Shown here in pieces: positions 46,797-56,548 of a stretch of 64,000 nt of DNA (positions within the stretch are counted from its first letter, which is position 1; each line of letters starts with the position of its first letter). A program made the translations under genes and the position numbers. This stretch comes from an uncultured Microbacterium sp. GTDB taxonomy: Bacteria > Actinomycetota > Actinomycetes > Actinomycetales > Microbacteriaceae. The stretch covers positions 62,001-126,000 of the forward strand of contig CAJYJO010000003.1 of assembly GCA_913774845.1 (NCBI GenBank). The letters run 5' to 3'. The notes below the pieces were generated by a model, which made no database searches, had not been told where the DNA came from, and saw only the letters and a list, made by a program, of their open reading frames with translations.

Positions 46797-47911
46797 TTAC
46801 TGTCCCCCCCTCGCAAGAGGGTTGCCCAGCGCTCGCCAAAGACGCTGAGCGAGAAGTCGCGACTGAAGCGCTCTGCAGCTTCTCGCGACATGCGGCCTCG
46901 CAGTTCGTGGTCTCCGAGGAGCCGTAGCACGCCTTCCTTCATCCCCTCGACATCATCCGTCGCATAGACGAGGCCCGTGATGCCGTCGCTGACAATGTCT
47001 CTGACGCCGCCCACGTCGAATGCTACGACGGGCGTACCGACCGCCATTGCTTCGAGGATCGTCAGCGGTTGCGCCTCGAAGGCGTACGTGCTCGGGAATA
47101 CCAACACGGATGCGCCCGCCAACAGTTCCCACTTCCTTTGCTGATCGGAGATCGCACCCAGGAAAAGGGCTTGCGAAGTCAGTCCTTCATTCTCCACCTG
47201 AGCCACGAGCGATGCCTGAAAAATATCGTCGACAGGTGCACCCGCGATTACGAATCGCGCCCCGGGATCGCTCTGCGCAACTGAGCCTGCCACATTCAGG
47301 AAAGTGCCGGCCCCTTTCTCAGGAATGAGATTGGAGAGGTACAACACGGGACCGGTAACGGCAGTGCGCACTCCGGACGGTGGGCTCACCGCATTAGGTA
47401 TTGAGAGGACAGGAGCCGAGACAAAGGGCCGCACGTCCCCGCCAAGCGCCTCCCCTAGACAGACAATTTCATCACCGCTACGAAGGAGCGCCTTCACGAA
47501 TATGTTGTAAAGCCGCGACCGCGCCGCCAGATCTGCGAATCCACGCGTGTGCAGATAGAGAATTGTTCTAACTCGAAAAGCCCTAAGCACCCCACTCAAT
47601 ACGACATCGACCCAGAACGAAAAAGTCCGATTTGTCGCGAAGAAAACGACGGTGCCTGGCTTATACCGCAAGATGCGGAGAGCGAGGCGCACCGGAATTA
47701 TCGTCGCCGAAAAGAGTTTACGGACAGAGAACTTTCCGACTTCAGAAATCGCCTTGCTGAAGCGGCGTTCAACAATGTCCACGTCGAACCCTCGGTCGCG
47801 AAGCACCTGCATAAGAGTACGCGTCATCAACGTCGACCCGTGAAGAGGCGGTGGAAGCTGACTGATTACGAGAACCCTCTCGAGGCTCGCTTCAGGCATG
47901 CGCGCGGTCAC
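46793..47911 (-). CDS. GT4-family glycosyltransferase
   Basis: The 372-residue GT-B enzyme has LVISQLPPPLHGSTLMTRTL, IPNAVSPPSG, LYLSNLIPEKGAGTFLNVA, FVIAGAPVDD, FPSTYAFEAQPLTILEAMAVGTPVVAFDVGGVRDIV and a C-terminal regulatory helix. The classical E-x7-E appears as EAQPLTILE. GTG start overlapping the GT26 gene stop. Confidence 0.9.
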   Translation of the reverse strand: MTARMPEASLERVLVISQLPPPLHGSTLMTRTLMQVLRDRGFDVDIVERRFSKAISEVGKFSVRKLFSATIIPVRLALRILRYKPGTVVFFATNRTFSFWVDVVLSGVLRAFRVRTILYLHTRGFADLAARSRLYNIFVKALLRSGDEIVCLGEALGGDVRPFVSAPVLSIPNAVSPPSGVRTAVTGPVLYLSNLIPEKGAGTFLNVAGSVAQSDPGARFVIAGAPVDDIFQASLVAQVENEGLTSQALFLGAISDQQRKWELLAGASVLVFPSTYAFEAQPLTILEAMAVGTPVVAFDVGGVRDIVSDGITGLVYATDDVEGMKEGVLRLLGDHELRGRMSREAAERFSRDFSLSVFGERWATLLRGGDSK

Positions 47912-48717
47912 GCATTCCTCCGCAACACGCGTCCGAGGAGATGCTTCGTCGACACCATCATGAATCGAAAATTCCCATAGAGATACCGACGTCCGAGTCG
48001 CCGAGGCTCAGAGACCAGGCGATATAGCCACTCGAAGCCGGAATTCTGTATGAAACGAGGAGCTTCAGGGGTCGTCTGCGCCACGAAATCGAAGGCTGCT
48101 CCGACGTTGAGTACGGGGATATCGACCCGCTCGGCGAGCTGTGTGCCGACGAAGTCCTGTTTGGGCGTCCCCAGCCCCACCCAGATGACATCCGATTCGA
48201 CACGGTTCACTTCATCTAGACATGCCTTCACATAAGACCCGTCTACAGGGGCGAAGGGCGGCGAAAAGACACCGGATATACGAGCATCCGGATAGTCCAC
48301 CGCTATTCGCTGCTGCAGCACCTCGAGCACGCGAGGAGAACCCCCAAGCAGAAAATGACGCAATGGCTCCCGGGAGCTGTCGTTCAGGACCTCTCGGAAT
48401 ATCGACGGCCCCCTGAGCCGATTAGAATCCCGTCGTGTCGCGCGCATAAACCATACAACCGGTGTTCCATCGGGAAAATTTATAGAATTGGACTGCAATA
48501 GTAAGCGCATGTAATCGGAATCGTCATTTGCGAGGGCTACATTCCAAGCGTTGGCGAAACGTACGTTCACACCACCACTCCTTGATATGGCACGACGCGC
48601 AATCCAATGGACGGTCTGCCGCAGATTCGCAACCGCAAAAGGAATTCCCCCAACCTCGACCAAATCGAATCCGGCGCGATCATCCAGGTCTCGCTGAAAG
48701 TCGTCAACATCGCTCAC
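47908..48717 (-). CDS. WecG/TagA/CpsF-family (GT26) glycosyltransferase
   Basis: The 269-residue enzyme shows family motifs: NVRFANAWNVALANDD, INFPDGTPVVWFMR, LRGPSIFREVL, FLLGGSPRVLEVLQQRI, VIWVGLGTPKQDFVG and APRFIQNSGFEWLYRLVSEPRRLGRRYLYGN. GT26 enzymes add ManNAcA, ManNAc or similar as the second sugar on a polyprenyl-linked acceptor. I chose the GTG at 48717, coupled to the upstream gene; the frame could extend 17 codons. Confidence 0.92.
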   Translation of the reverse strand: MSDVDDFQRDLDDRAGFDLVEVGGIPFAVANLRQTVHWIARRAISRSGGVNVRFANAWNVALANDDSDYMRLLLQSNSINFPDGTPVVWFMRATRRDSNRLRGPSIFREVLNDSSREPLRHFLLGGSPRVLEVLQQRIAVDYPDARISGVFSPPFAPVDGSYVKACLDEVNRVESDVIWVGLGTPKQDFVGTQLAERVDIPVLNVGAAFDFVAQTTPEAPRFIQNSGFEWLYRLVSEPRRLGRRYLYGNFRFMMVSTKHLLGRVLRRNA

Positions 48718-49754
48718 AATTTGGCCCTCAGCTTCCCTAGCGACGCTCGAGCCACATCGCGCACCCACTTCGCCGGACTGTTCCTTGGGACACCAAGAAA
48801 CGACCCGAGAGTGCGGATAGTCATGGGTTGCATAATACCGATCGTCGACAGCGTCGCCGAGGAGAGATTATCAGCCACTATTTTTCTATAAAGTCGCCGA
48901 ATTCCATACCTCTTCTCAGCGGGCAGGTGCCATAGCACCAGTGCCAGATCACCCTTATTGACATTCTTGAACTTCAACGGCTGTGTCCACATGCGCCTTA
49001 CAAAAGAGTTGGCAGATCCCGCCTCAATTCCCAATCGACTGTTAGCTACGCTTAAAACGTGAGCCTCTTCAAAAGAATATTCAGCGCCACCCGCGGAGCG
49101 GACAACATTCGTAGACATAACCGAAGCCGCCTCGCGGTAGTACTGCGGAATGATCGCCCCACTCAGTGCCACAAACTCCCCTCCACAGTAAGGTAGCGGC
49201 TGGGTGGCATCCGGGAGATCGGCCATCCTCCGAGTCATCTCTCGTCGAGACATTGAATTTACTTCCTCGTCAGCCGAGTAGTCTATTCGTAATGCGAGTC
49301 CGCCTCGCTCTTGGAGGTGTCGCCACATGTCTGGCGTCCGAGGTGACCCTGTCCACACGATGTCACTATCAAGAATCAGGAGCTGGTCATCGGAGGCGAG
49401 CGACTCGGCCGCCCACTTCAAAACATCGATTACGAAGAACTGATTACGCCAGGCCGCCGGCCAGGAAGCGGGCGGCTCGTGCGAGTATGGTAGCTGTATA
49501 ACCTCTACGTTCAAACGATCGAGCAGCGTTTGCACCTCCCGGGAGACGCGCGATGCGCTCGCATCCCATGGGACGTTCGAGAAGAGAATTAATCGCGCAG
49601 TCGGCTCGACTAAACGTGCGGTCGAGAAAAAGACCGCGATACACCGGCGATACACGTCGCGGAATATCTCGCTCGCCACGTCTCCTCGCATCTGCGCGTA
49701 GGAGCCCGGCTCCCCCTCGCCGTGCGTGTAAAACCAAGTCGAGATAACCTTCAT
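48714..49754 (-). CDS. Putative GT-A glycosyltransferase (GT8-like)
   Basis: The 346-residue protein has LILFSNVPWD, NQFFVIDVLKWAA and LLILDSDIVWTG, the last carrying a D-x-D motif (DSD) of GT-A enzymes, then PYCGGEFVALSG. Family assignment is by eye. I chose the ATG at 49754 (MKVISTWFYTHGEG), preceded by GGGGG; the longer frame lacks support. First gene of the glycosyltransferase operon that continues to 44746 or further. Confidence 0.65.
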   Translation of the reverse strand: MKVISTWFYTHGEGEPGSYAQMRGDVASEIFRDVYRRCIAVFFSTARLVEPTARLILFSNVPWDASASRVSREVQTLLDRLNVEVIQLPYSHEPPASWPAAWRNQFFVIDVLKWAAESLASDDQLLILDSDIVWTGSPRTPDMWRHLQERGGLALRIDYSADEEVNSMSRREMTRRMADLPDATQPLPYCGGEFVALSGAIIPQYYREAASVMSTNVVRSAGGAEYSFEEAHVLSVANSRLGIEAGSANSFVRRMWTQPLKFKNVNKGDLALVLWHLPAEKRYGIRRLYRKIVADNLSSATLSTIGIMQPMTIRTLGSFLGVPRNSPAKWVRDVARASLGKLRAKL

Positions 49755-50069
49755 CGAACCCCCACGGAGTCGCGTAGCAGTGTTTGCAAGTTCCTTCTGA
49801 CGTGTCAGAGGCAAAGGTTAGCAGTGCCGACGCGCTGTTCCATCACGATCGAGTGAACGGCGGATTTCGTCGAGGGCTCCACTGCCGAAACCCGGCATTC
49901 AAGAAATTAGGAGAGAGACTTTCCTGTGGGCCCATACTGCTTGTCGTCCGGCGGCTGCTGTCGAACCCACGTACCTTAATCCCCTTAGAGATGTGACAGT
50001 TGGTCCTATACTTCATTTGCCGCTGCCTTCGCACGCGAGCAATTCTCTCGAACGCCCTAATCGTGTTCG
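49755..50069. other. Intergenic region without a gene, upstream of the glycosyltransferase operon
   Basis: These 315 bp are clearly more AT-rich than the surroundings and no ORF has a convincing start. The operon promoter should lie here, but I cannot point to a -35/-10 pair with confidence. Confidence 0.6.
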
Positions 50070-50909
50070 TCAAGATAAAAAAGATCCGATCAGCGCTATG
50101 ACGAGAAAACATCCATTGTAAGAGGCGTGCATCAGGACTGCGCCCCAGATACGACCTGTCGACAGCACCGTAGCGGAGCACGCTATACCGAGGGCGAACA
50201 GCTCCAGGGCACTCACAAACCCGACCGCCGTGAAAACCGCGTGCAGCATCACAAAGGCACCTGCCGAGACGAGCGCTGCAGTGAGCCCAGCCGCCAAGGC
50301 ACCGACGCTTCTGCGCAGTAGCTGATAGATCGCGACAAGGAGCACTGCTCGGAAGAATAGCTCCTCAATGACGGGGGCTACCAACACTGTCGGCACCACT
50401 TCCCTGGACCACCGGACAACGGAATGAGCTGGATCCGGCGAGCCTAGGGTAGGAAAGGGCAGGGCGTTGACTCCCTCAAGGGCGCCTGCTCCTACACGGA
50501 GCATGAGGCCTATTCCGATGCCCCAAAGGATGTCAATCGCTTTGAATCTGAAGAGGGCAGCGGGTCGAGCGCGAGTGATCGCGGCACCCACAGCCGCGAG
50601 CATCCCCACCCACAGAGCAGACAACGAAGCCTCTGGCGCCCACCAGAACGCTTGGCGAGCTAGAAGAAGCGACGCAATTACTCCACACGCAAGCCCGGAA
50701 GCCGCATAAAACAGGACCCGGCGGTCCCACCTTCGAACTGCGCGACCGCCGAACCGCCAGTCAACCCGGCGTTGATGACCAGCACGTGTCTCTTCGTGAC
50801 CCGCCGAGAACTCAGGAAGCCCCGGCGACACGGGCGCCGCGGGACGCGTCGCGCTGTAATCGCTAGGCTGCTCATGCACGTGGTCAACATAGCGTCCCAA
50901 TGGACGCAC
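50070..50909 (-). CDS. CPBP-family intramembrane protease (CAAX protease-like)
   Basis: The 279-residue protein has about seven helices after a hydrophilic N-terminus of about 65 residues. The motifs VIEELFFRAVL (EExxxR), FVMLHAVF and LMHASYNG are the three conserved CPBP/Abi elements that hold the catalytic Glu and His residues. Roles of bacterial members range from bacteriocin immunity to peptide processing; here it sits inside a polysaccharide locus. Start uncertain: GTG at 50909 or a GTG ten codons later (50879). Confidence 0.85.
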   Translation of the reverse strand: MRPLGRYVDHVHEQPSDYSATRPAAPVSPGLPEFSAGHEETRAGHQRRVDWRFGGRAVRRWDRRVLFYAASGLACGVIASLLLARQAFWWAPEASLSALWVGMLAAVGAAITRARPAALFRFKAIDILWGIGIGLMLRVGAGALEGVNALPFPTLGSPDPAHSVVRWSREVVPTVLVAPVIEELFFRAVLLVAIYQLLRRSVGALAAGLTAALVSAGAFVMLHAVFTAVGFVSALELFALGIACSATVLSTGRIWGAVLMHASYNGCFLVIALIGSFLS

Positions 50910-50947
50910 GTCCCACCCCGCCTCACCATTCTGCCTCGTGGAAAGCT

Positions 50948-51547
50948 ATGTTGAACATTCTCACCGTCTGCACCGGCAATGTATGCCGTTCACCGATGGC
51001 AGCGCAGATCTTGGCGACACGACTCGCCGGTCTGCAGGTTCGGGTCAGTAGCGCTGGAACATGGGCCCGAAACGGGATGCCTATGACCTCCGACGCGGTC
51101 GCACTAGCAACGCGTCGGGGCGTCGCGCCGCCGATCGCCGCTGCTCACCGCGCTCAGCTTCTGACAGAGTCACATCTGCGTGACGCGGACCTTCTGCTTG
51201 GCATGAGTCGCGAACACCGCAGGGCGATCGTCGAGCTCGCACCCTCAGCGACACGACGGACTTTCACCCTGCGGGAATTTGCGCGTCTTTGCGCAGCCCT
51301 CACGGACGACGACATCCGGGCGGCGGGCAGCTCGAGTGAGGGGCCGCCTGATCCTGCGCTCCGCTTGCAGCTCATGCTGAGTTTCATCGTCGCGCGGCGG
51401 GGACTCCATTCCGGCACCGTTGCTGGAATGAGTGACGATGTTGTTGACCCCTATGGCCGGCCGGCGGAGATCTACGAACAGTCAGCACGTGAATCGGAAC
51501 CTGGCCTGGAGGCCGTTGAGCGCATTGTGCGACTCGCGTTCGAATAA
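50948..51547 (+). CDS. Low-molecular-weight protein tyrosine phosphatase (Wzb-like)
   Basis: The 199-residue enzyme has the P-loop VCTGNVCRSPM (Cys8, Arg14) at the N-terminus and the general-acid DPYGRP near residue 167. Such phosphatases dephosphorylate the BY-kinase of the same polysaccharide locus, encoded 164 bp downstream. The ATG at 50948 has GGAAAG upstream. Confidence 0.92.
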   Translation: MLNILTVCTGNVCRSPMAAQILATRLAGLQVRVSSAGTWARNGMPMTSDAVALATRRGVAPPIAAAHRAQLLTESHLRDADLLLGMSREHRRAIVELAPSATRRTFTLREFARLCAALTDDDIRAAGSSSEGPPDPALRLQLMLSFIVARRGLHSGTVAGMSDDVVDPYGRPAEIYEQSARESEPGLEAVERIVRLAFE

Positions 51548-51711
51548 GCAGCACGGCGCTGCGCACGCGAGCAGAAGACAACGTCTCGCTGATCCTGACC
51601 GTCGGGTCGTTGCTCCGCCCAAAGATCAGCGTCCTGCATTCTGTGTGTCAGACTGAGTGCGATTTCCCGCACGCTGCGCCAACGGTCGGCAGCGACTCCT
51701 CGAGAGGCCCC

Positions 51712-53205
51712 ATGGAGCTCAGCGACTACATCCGTCTTCTTCGGAAGAACTGGCTCACCGTTTTGGGGCTGACTCTCGTCGGCCTCGTCATAGCGACGAT
51801 CTTCACGTTGACACGCACACCAACCTACGAGTCGTCGAGTACGGTTTTCGTTTCAACGCAAGGCGGCACGACCACGGCCGAACTGCAACAGGGCTCCACC
51901 TTTACGCAAGCGAGGATCAATACATACGTGGGCCTGGTCACCACGCCAGCTGTGCTCGATCCCGTCATTGCGAGCCTGGGCCTCTCCACCACATCAGACG
52001 CACTGGCGAACAAGGTCAAGGCCTCAGCTGGCTTGAATTCCACACTCATACAGCTCTCCGTGACCGACACGAGTGCGCGGCGCGCAGCTGACGTCGCGAA
52101 CGCTATCGCGTCCAGTTTGGCGACAGTCGTCCCCGAGCTCGAGCCAGCTGTTGATGGGGGCGCCAGCCCGGTTCGACTCAGTCGTGTGCGAGACGCTCAA
52201 CCGGCGGCGCAGCCTTCCAGTCCGAACATCCCGCTCAACATCCTGGTCGGCGGGCTCGTCGGTCTGGCTATGGGCATCGGTGCCGCCGCACTTCGAACAA
52301 GCCTTGACACCCGTGTCCGGACTCCCCGCGACGCTGAGCAGATCACGAACGCCCCCGCTATAGGCGCCATTGCGTATGACGCCAAGGCTAGGGAGCGGCC
52401 GCTAATTGTTCACGCCGATCCTTTAAGTCCTCGCGCCGAGTCCTTCCGTGCATTGCGAACGAACCTGCAGTTCCTCGACATGGGGGGACGATCAAGCTTC
52501 GTCGTCACCAGTTCGATCCCGAGCGAGGGCAAGTCGACAACAACCATCAACCTCGCTATTGCTCTCGCCGATGCAGGGAAGCGCGTGGCCCTCCTCGACA
52601 CCGACCTCCGGAAGCCGAAGGTCGCTGAATACCTTGGTATCGAGGGCGGTGCAGGACTCACCGACGTGCTCATCAGCCGTGCGAGCGTCAACGACGTGAT
52701 GCTGCCCTGGGGAGGCCGAAGCCTGTATGTCCTTCCTGCGGGCAAGGTTCCGCCGAACCCGAGCGAGCTCCTCGGATCGCGTCAGATGAGCGCGCTCCTC
52801 GAGATGCTGGAACGGGAGTTCGACGTCGTTCTGTGCGACGCACCGCCGCTTCTTCCAGTCACCGACGCGGCGGTCCTGTCGCGAGCGACAAGTGGTGCGC
52901 TGATGGTCGTGTCGGTGGCCAAGACCACCCGGCACCAGCTCTCCGGGGCGACCGAAGCGCTGAATACCGTGGGCGCGAAGCTCGCGGGTTTTGTCATGTC
53001 GATGGTCCCGACTCGCGGACCGGACTCGTACTACGCCGGCTACGGGTACGGATATGGGTACGGATATCAGCTGTCCCCGAAGGAGCAGCGGAAAGCTCAG
53101 AAGCGAAGCGGGCGTATAGACGAGGCGGCTGAGCCCGACCTGTCCCTCGACGATCTAGGCTTCGACCCCCGACGCGACGGCCGAGAGACCGGGCGCGAGG
53201 AGTAA
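51712..53205 (+). CDS. Wzz-BY-kinase fusion (polysaccharide tyrosine autokinase)
   Basis: The 497-residue protein has an N-terminal Wzz/chain-length domain with membrane helices at about 17-37 and 172-195. The cytosolic BY-kinase follows: Walker A SSIPSEGKSTTT (about 265-276), Walker A' LLDTDLRKP (about 295), Walker B-like VVLCDAPP (about 370). The C-terminal cluster YYAGYGYGYGYGYQ (about 440-455) is the autophosphorylation tail. It controls chain length and export together with the neighbouring phosphatase. I chose the ATG at 51712, where the Wzz domain begins; the longer frame has no support. Confidence 0.94.
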   Translation: MELSDYIRLLRKNWLTVLGLTLVGLVIATIFTLTRTPTYESSSTVFVSTQGGTTTAELQQGSTFTQARINTYVGLVTTPAVLDPVIASLGLSTTSDALANKVKASAGLNSTLIQLSVTDTSARRAADVANAIASSLATVVPELEPAVDGGASPVRLSRVRDAQPAAQPSSPNIPLNILVGGLVGLAMGIGAAALRTSLDTRVRTPRDAEQITNAPAIGAIAYDAKARERPLIVHADPLSPRAESFRALRTNLQFLDMGGRSSFVVTSSIPSEGKSTTTINLAIALADAGKRVALLDTDLRKPKVAEYLGIEGGAGLTDVLISRASVNDVMLPWGGRSLYVLPAGKVPPNPSELLGSRQMSALLEMLEREFDVVLCDAPPLLPVTDAAVLSRATSGALMVVSVAKTTRHQLSGATEALNTVGAKLAGFVMSMVPTRGPDSYYAGYGYGYGYGYQLSPKEQRKAQKRSGRIDEAAEPDLSLDDLGFDPRRDGRETGREE

Positions 53206-53260
53206 TCAGCTCCGGCTGCGCCACGCTCGTTTTGGCCCCCCGTCGTCGGAAGGTCTCTGT

Positions 53261-55075
53261 TTGTCCAAGACATCCCCTTTCCCGATCGACCCGAGAATCG
53301 GTCGGGTCGCGCTCTGGGCGATGGCAACATTTCTCATCCTCGTTGTCGCAATAGCGGCGTGGGTGGGCGTCAGAGGCGCGCTCGCCTACAAGCACCTTTC
53401 CGCCCTGCAAGAGGTTGCGTCGACGCAGACACCGCAGCTGGTCTCCGATCCTGCAACCGCGGTAGCCGCCATCACTGAGCTTTCTGAAGATGCACGCGCG
53501 GCCCACGATCTCACGAGTGACCCGGTCTGGAAGCTTGCGGAATTGTCGCCCTGGCTCGGACCTCAACTGAATGCCTTGTCGACCATCTCAGCGTCGGCAA
53601 ATGAATTGCTGACGGGGAGCGTGCTCCCGCTGGCGGCTGCAGCGCAAGGCACATCGCTCGACGCGCTCAAACCCGTCGACGGTCGACTCGACACAGCGGC
53701 GATTGCATCGCTCGCTGCCCCGGCTGCAACCGCCGCCGAGAATGCCCGGCAAGCAGTCACCGCGATCGACGGCATCAACCCGACCCCGCTGGTCGGCGCC
53801 GCGCAAAGGGGTGTCGAGCGCGTCGACAAAGTCTTCTCCCAAACGGCGGACGGTCTCGATGCCTTGTCCCGAGCGACGCAACTCCTGCCGGGCATGCTGG
53901 GAAGCGACGGTCCGCGCAGCTACCTCCTGCTCGTACAGAACAATGCTGAAGCGCGATCGCTCGGCGGAATTGCGGGTACAGCAGTAGTCATCCGCACGGA
54001 CGGCGGCAGGATCTCGCTGGACGAGACGCGTTCGGGAACGTCGATCTCCCAGGCTCTGCGCTCACCCGTCGCAGACGTCGGCTCCGACGTCAGCGCGCTG
54101 TACGGCAATGGACCTGCGCGCTTCTTCCAGAACGTCACCCAGGTTCCCGACTTCTCCGTCGGCGCACCATTCGCGCGACAAATGTGGCAGGAAGTCACGG
54201 GCGTAGCCGTTGACGGCGTGATCACCATCGACCCCGTTGTTCTGTCATATCTCCTGAAGGCGACCGGCCCTGTCACCCTTCAGGACGGGACCGTTCTGAC
54301 CACAGACGATGCGGCTTCCGTGCTTCTGAACGGCGTGTACAAGAAGTACCCGAAGCCCGACGTGCAGGACGCGTTCTTCGCGCAAGCGGCATCCACCATC
54401 TTCAGCACCTTTTTGAATGGTGGGGGGTCGACCCCGGCAATCGTGTCCGCCCTGTCGCGGGCGGCAGAAGAACGGCGCATCCTCGTGTGGAGTGCCGATG
54501 AGGACGAAGAAGCGACTCTGGCCGGAACCACCTTCGCAGGTGCTCTGCCGATTACGGACAGCCACACCGCTCGCTTCGGCGTCTATCTCAGCGAATCCGG
54601 TGGATCGAAAATGACCTTCTACGTCAAACCCACCGTCGTACTCGATTGGGGCAGGTGCCAAACGGACGGTGCGACCTCGTCTCGTGAGATCACCCTTTCG
54701 GTTTCGCTCACGAGCGATGCGCCCTTGGACGCCGCGACGACTCTGCCGACCTATCTGACGGCCAACGGTGCCTTCGGCGTCGCCCCCGGCAACGCGGCGA
54801 CCACCGGCCATGTGTTCCTCCCGGAAGGCTGGGAGCTCGTCAGCGCAACCCAATCGACCGGGGGCAGTTTCGCCGAAACAAACGCCTTCGGACGGCAGGT
54901 GCTGAGCTTTGATTCAAACCTCGCCCCGCAGACCTCGTTCACGGCGAACCTCACTGTGCGCGCCACCTCATCTGCGGATGAGGCCGAGGCGTGGGTCACC
55001 CCGACGGCAGACTCCAGCATCTCCCCCGTCGTCGCCGCCACCTGCAAACCCACCGGCGTCGCGACCCTGGAGTAG
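53261..55075 (+). CDS. DUF4012 family envelope protein
   Basis: The 604-residue protein has a membrane anchor (about 19-40, ALWAMATFLILVVAIAAWVGV) and a long extracytoplasmic part with NNAEARSLGGIAGTAVVIRTDGG, a hallmark of DUF4012 proteins found in actinobacterial polysaccharide loci. Function unknown; a role in attachment or processing of the polymer is inferred from location. TTG start preceded by GGAAGG. About 55 bp after the BY-kinase, probably in its operon. Confidence 0.88.
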   Translation: MSKTSPFPIDPRIGRVALWAMATFLILVVAIAAWVGVRGALAYKHLSALQEVASTQTPQLVSDPATAVAAITELSEDARAAHDLTSDPVWKLAELSPWLGPQLNALSTISASANELLTGSVLPLAAAAQGTSLDALKPVDGRLDTAAIASLAAPAATAAENARQAVTAIDGINPTPLVGAAQRGVERVDKVFSQTADGLDALSRATQLLPGMLGSDGPRSYLLLVQNNAEARSLGGIAGTAVVIRTDGGRISLDETRSGTSISQALRSPVADVGSDVSALYGNGPARFFQNVTQVPDFSVGAPFARQMWQEVTGVAVDGVITIDPVVLSYLLKATGPVTLQDGTVLTTDDAASVLLNGVYKKYPKPDVQDAFFAQAASTIFSTFLNGGGSTPAIVSALSRAAEERRILVWSADEDEEATLAGTTFAGALPITDSHTARFGVYLSESGGSKMTFYVKPTVVLDWGRCQTDGATSSREITLSVSLTSDAPLDAATTLPTYLTANGAFGVAPGNAATTGHVFLPEGWELVSATQSTGGSFAETNAFGRQVLSFDSNLAPQTSFTANLTVRATSSADEAEAWVTPTADSSISPVVAATCKPTGVATLE

Positions 55076-55146
55076 CTGATTTTCTACGTCTTTTCGGCGG
55101 TCGTTTACGCGACGCACGAAATTTACGTAAAGGAAACCGTCTCAGT

Positions 55147-55174
55147 TTGCTTCCGGCATCCGCCTAGGTAATAC
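55147..55174 (+). promoter_or_regulatory. Candidate promoter for the LPATG surface protein
   Basis: TTGCTT (55147-55152) and TAATAC (55169-55174) are 16 nt apart in an unusually AT-rich region. A palindrome TTTACGTAAA at 55122-55131 just upstream could be a regulator site. The leader to the ATG would be about 115 nt. Confidence 0.45.
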
Positions 55175-55297
55175 TCGGGAAAGTCTTTTACCACGACTCG
55201 CCGCTTCATTGTTGTCCACCCCCTTGCGTTACCACCGGATAGCAGGCACGAGCGGACCACCAACACACCGGTAGCCCGGATTCGAAAGCAGGCAATC

Positions 55298-55879
55298 ATG
55301 AAGCTCACCCTCAAGAAGACGGCGGCTGCCACGGCCCTCGCCGGCGCGCTGCTCCTCGCCGCGCCCGTCGCCGCCCACGCCCAGTACGCCACTCCCGGCC
55401 CCAACACGGTCGTCCAGGAGATCACCGAAGACGGTCCGGCCGCTACCGGCGGTTTCGCCGCCGGCACCTCGGTCGTATTCACCCTCTCGGGTGTCGGTGT
55501 GACCGGCGCCAACATCGCTACGGCCGGCGCGCGCGTCACCTCGGCCTCGGTCACCAAGACCGCCGACGCCTCCGGGAGCGCCACCGTGAACATCACGCTC
55601 CCCGAGCCCCAGGTGGGTACCTACCTGCTCGCGGCGACCGGCACCCGCGCCGACGGCAGCGTCGGCACCGACACCACGGTCGTCGGCAGCGGCAGCGGCA
55701 GCGGCAGCGGCTCGAGCGGCAGCACCAACGCCAGTGGCAGCAACGCCCTCCCCGCCACGGGTATGGACGCCAACTCGCTCCTCGGCTTCTGGGTCGGCGG
55801 TGGCGCTCTCGTGCTCGCCGGCGCGACGGTCGCCGTGGCCACCACGGTTCGCCGCAACCGCCAGAGCACCAAGGCCTGA
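55298..55879 (+). CDS. LPATG-anchored surface protein
   Basis: The 193-residue protein has a signal peptide (LAGALLLAAPVAAHAQ), a beta-rich domain of about 100 residues resembling an Ig-like module (GTSVVFTLSGVGVTGANI...GSATVNITLPEPQVGTYLL), a Gly-Ser linker, then LPATG, a hydrophobic helix (LLGFWVGGGALVLAGATVAV) and RRNRQ. This is a sortase substrate. Function unknown; no sortase nearby. Confidence 0.88.
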   Translation: MKLTLKKTAAATALAGALLLAAPVAAHAQYATPGPNTVVQEITEDGPAATGGFAAGTSVVFTLSGVGVTGANIATAGARVTSASVTKTADASGSATVNITLPEPQVGTYLLAATGTRADGSVGTDTTVVGSGSGSGSGSSGSTNASGSNALPATGMDANSLLGFWVGGGALVLAGATVAVATTVRRNRQSTKA

Positions 55880-55893
55880 CGCACCCGCGTCTC

Positions 55894-55933
55894 GAAAGAG
55901 GCGCCGTCGACTCCGGTCGACGGCGCCTCTTTC
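55894..55933 (+). terminator. Strong terminator after the LPATG gene
   Basis: A perfect 18-bp stem (arms 55894-55911 and 55916-55933) with TCCG loop, beginning GAAAGAGGCGCC. Confidence 0.92.
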
Positions 55934-56010
55934 CGTTTCGCGGCGGCGGGTGCCGGCATCCACTCGTCAACCCTCCCCCGCGCTGCATTCCTCGCCGGTT
56001 CACTCGAAGA

Positions 56011-56499
56011 ATGCACACGACCACCACCGCGCCGCTCGACAATGACGGACGCGACGGCGAGAACCCGCCCGTCCTTCCTTTCACGCACATGTGGACCGGG
56101 CTCGACGGAAAGAGCCGGCTCGACGAATCCGTGATGCGCGGCTTCGGGCTGCAGAGCGTCGGCGGGGGCGCCGACCCGCAGTGGATGCGACCATTTCCAG
56201 GTGAGGTCACCGCGGTGATGTTCGCGGCGTTGCCGGTCGGGTGGGTGGGACAGTGGCATCCCTCTCCCCACCCGCAGTGGGTGATTCCGCTGCGCGGGCG
56301 GTGGTTCCTCGAGACGCAGGACGGATCGCGCGTCGAGATGGGGCCGGGCGACATCCACTTCGGGCAAGACACCGAGACCGCCGAGATCGACGGCCGCGAG
56401 GGCCACCTCTCCGGAACCATCGGCGGCGAACCTTGCCTGCAAGTGCTCATCCAGTTCGCGGACTCGCCCGCCGCACCCACACCTCACCCCTTCGGGTGA
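56011..56499 (+). CDS. Cupin-fold protein
   Basis: The 162-residue protein has HPSPHPQWVIPLRGRWFLETQDGSRVEMGPGDIHFGQD, a cupin barrel motif with histidines at the expected metal positions. Substrate unknown. It is followed by an SMP-30 lactonase gene 49 bp later. Confidence 0.75.
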   Translation: MHTTTTAPLDNDGRDGENPPVLPFTHMWTGLDGKSRLDESVMRGFGLQSVGGGADPQWMRPFPGEVTAVMFAALPVGWVGQWHPSPHPQWVIPLRGRWFLETQDGSRVEMGPGDIHFGQDTETAEIDGREGHLSGTIGGEPCLQVLIQFADSPAAPTPHPFG

Positions 56500-56548
56500 G
56501 CGCGTCAACCCGGCTCGGCGTTCCTCGCGCAGCCGATTGACTGGACGC

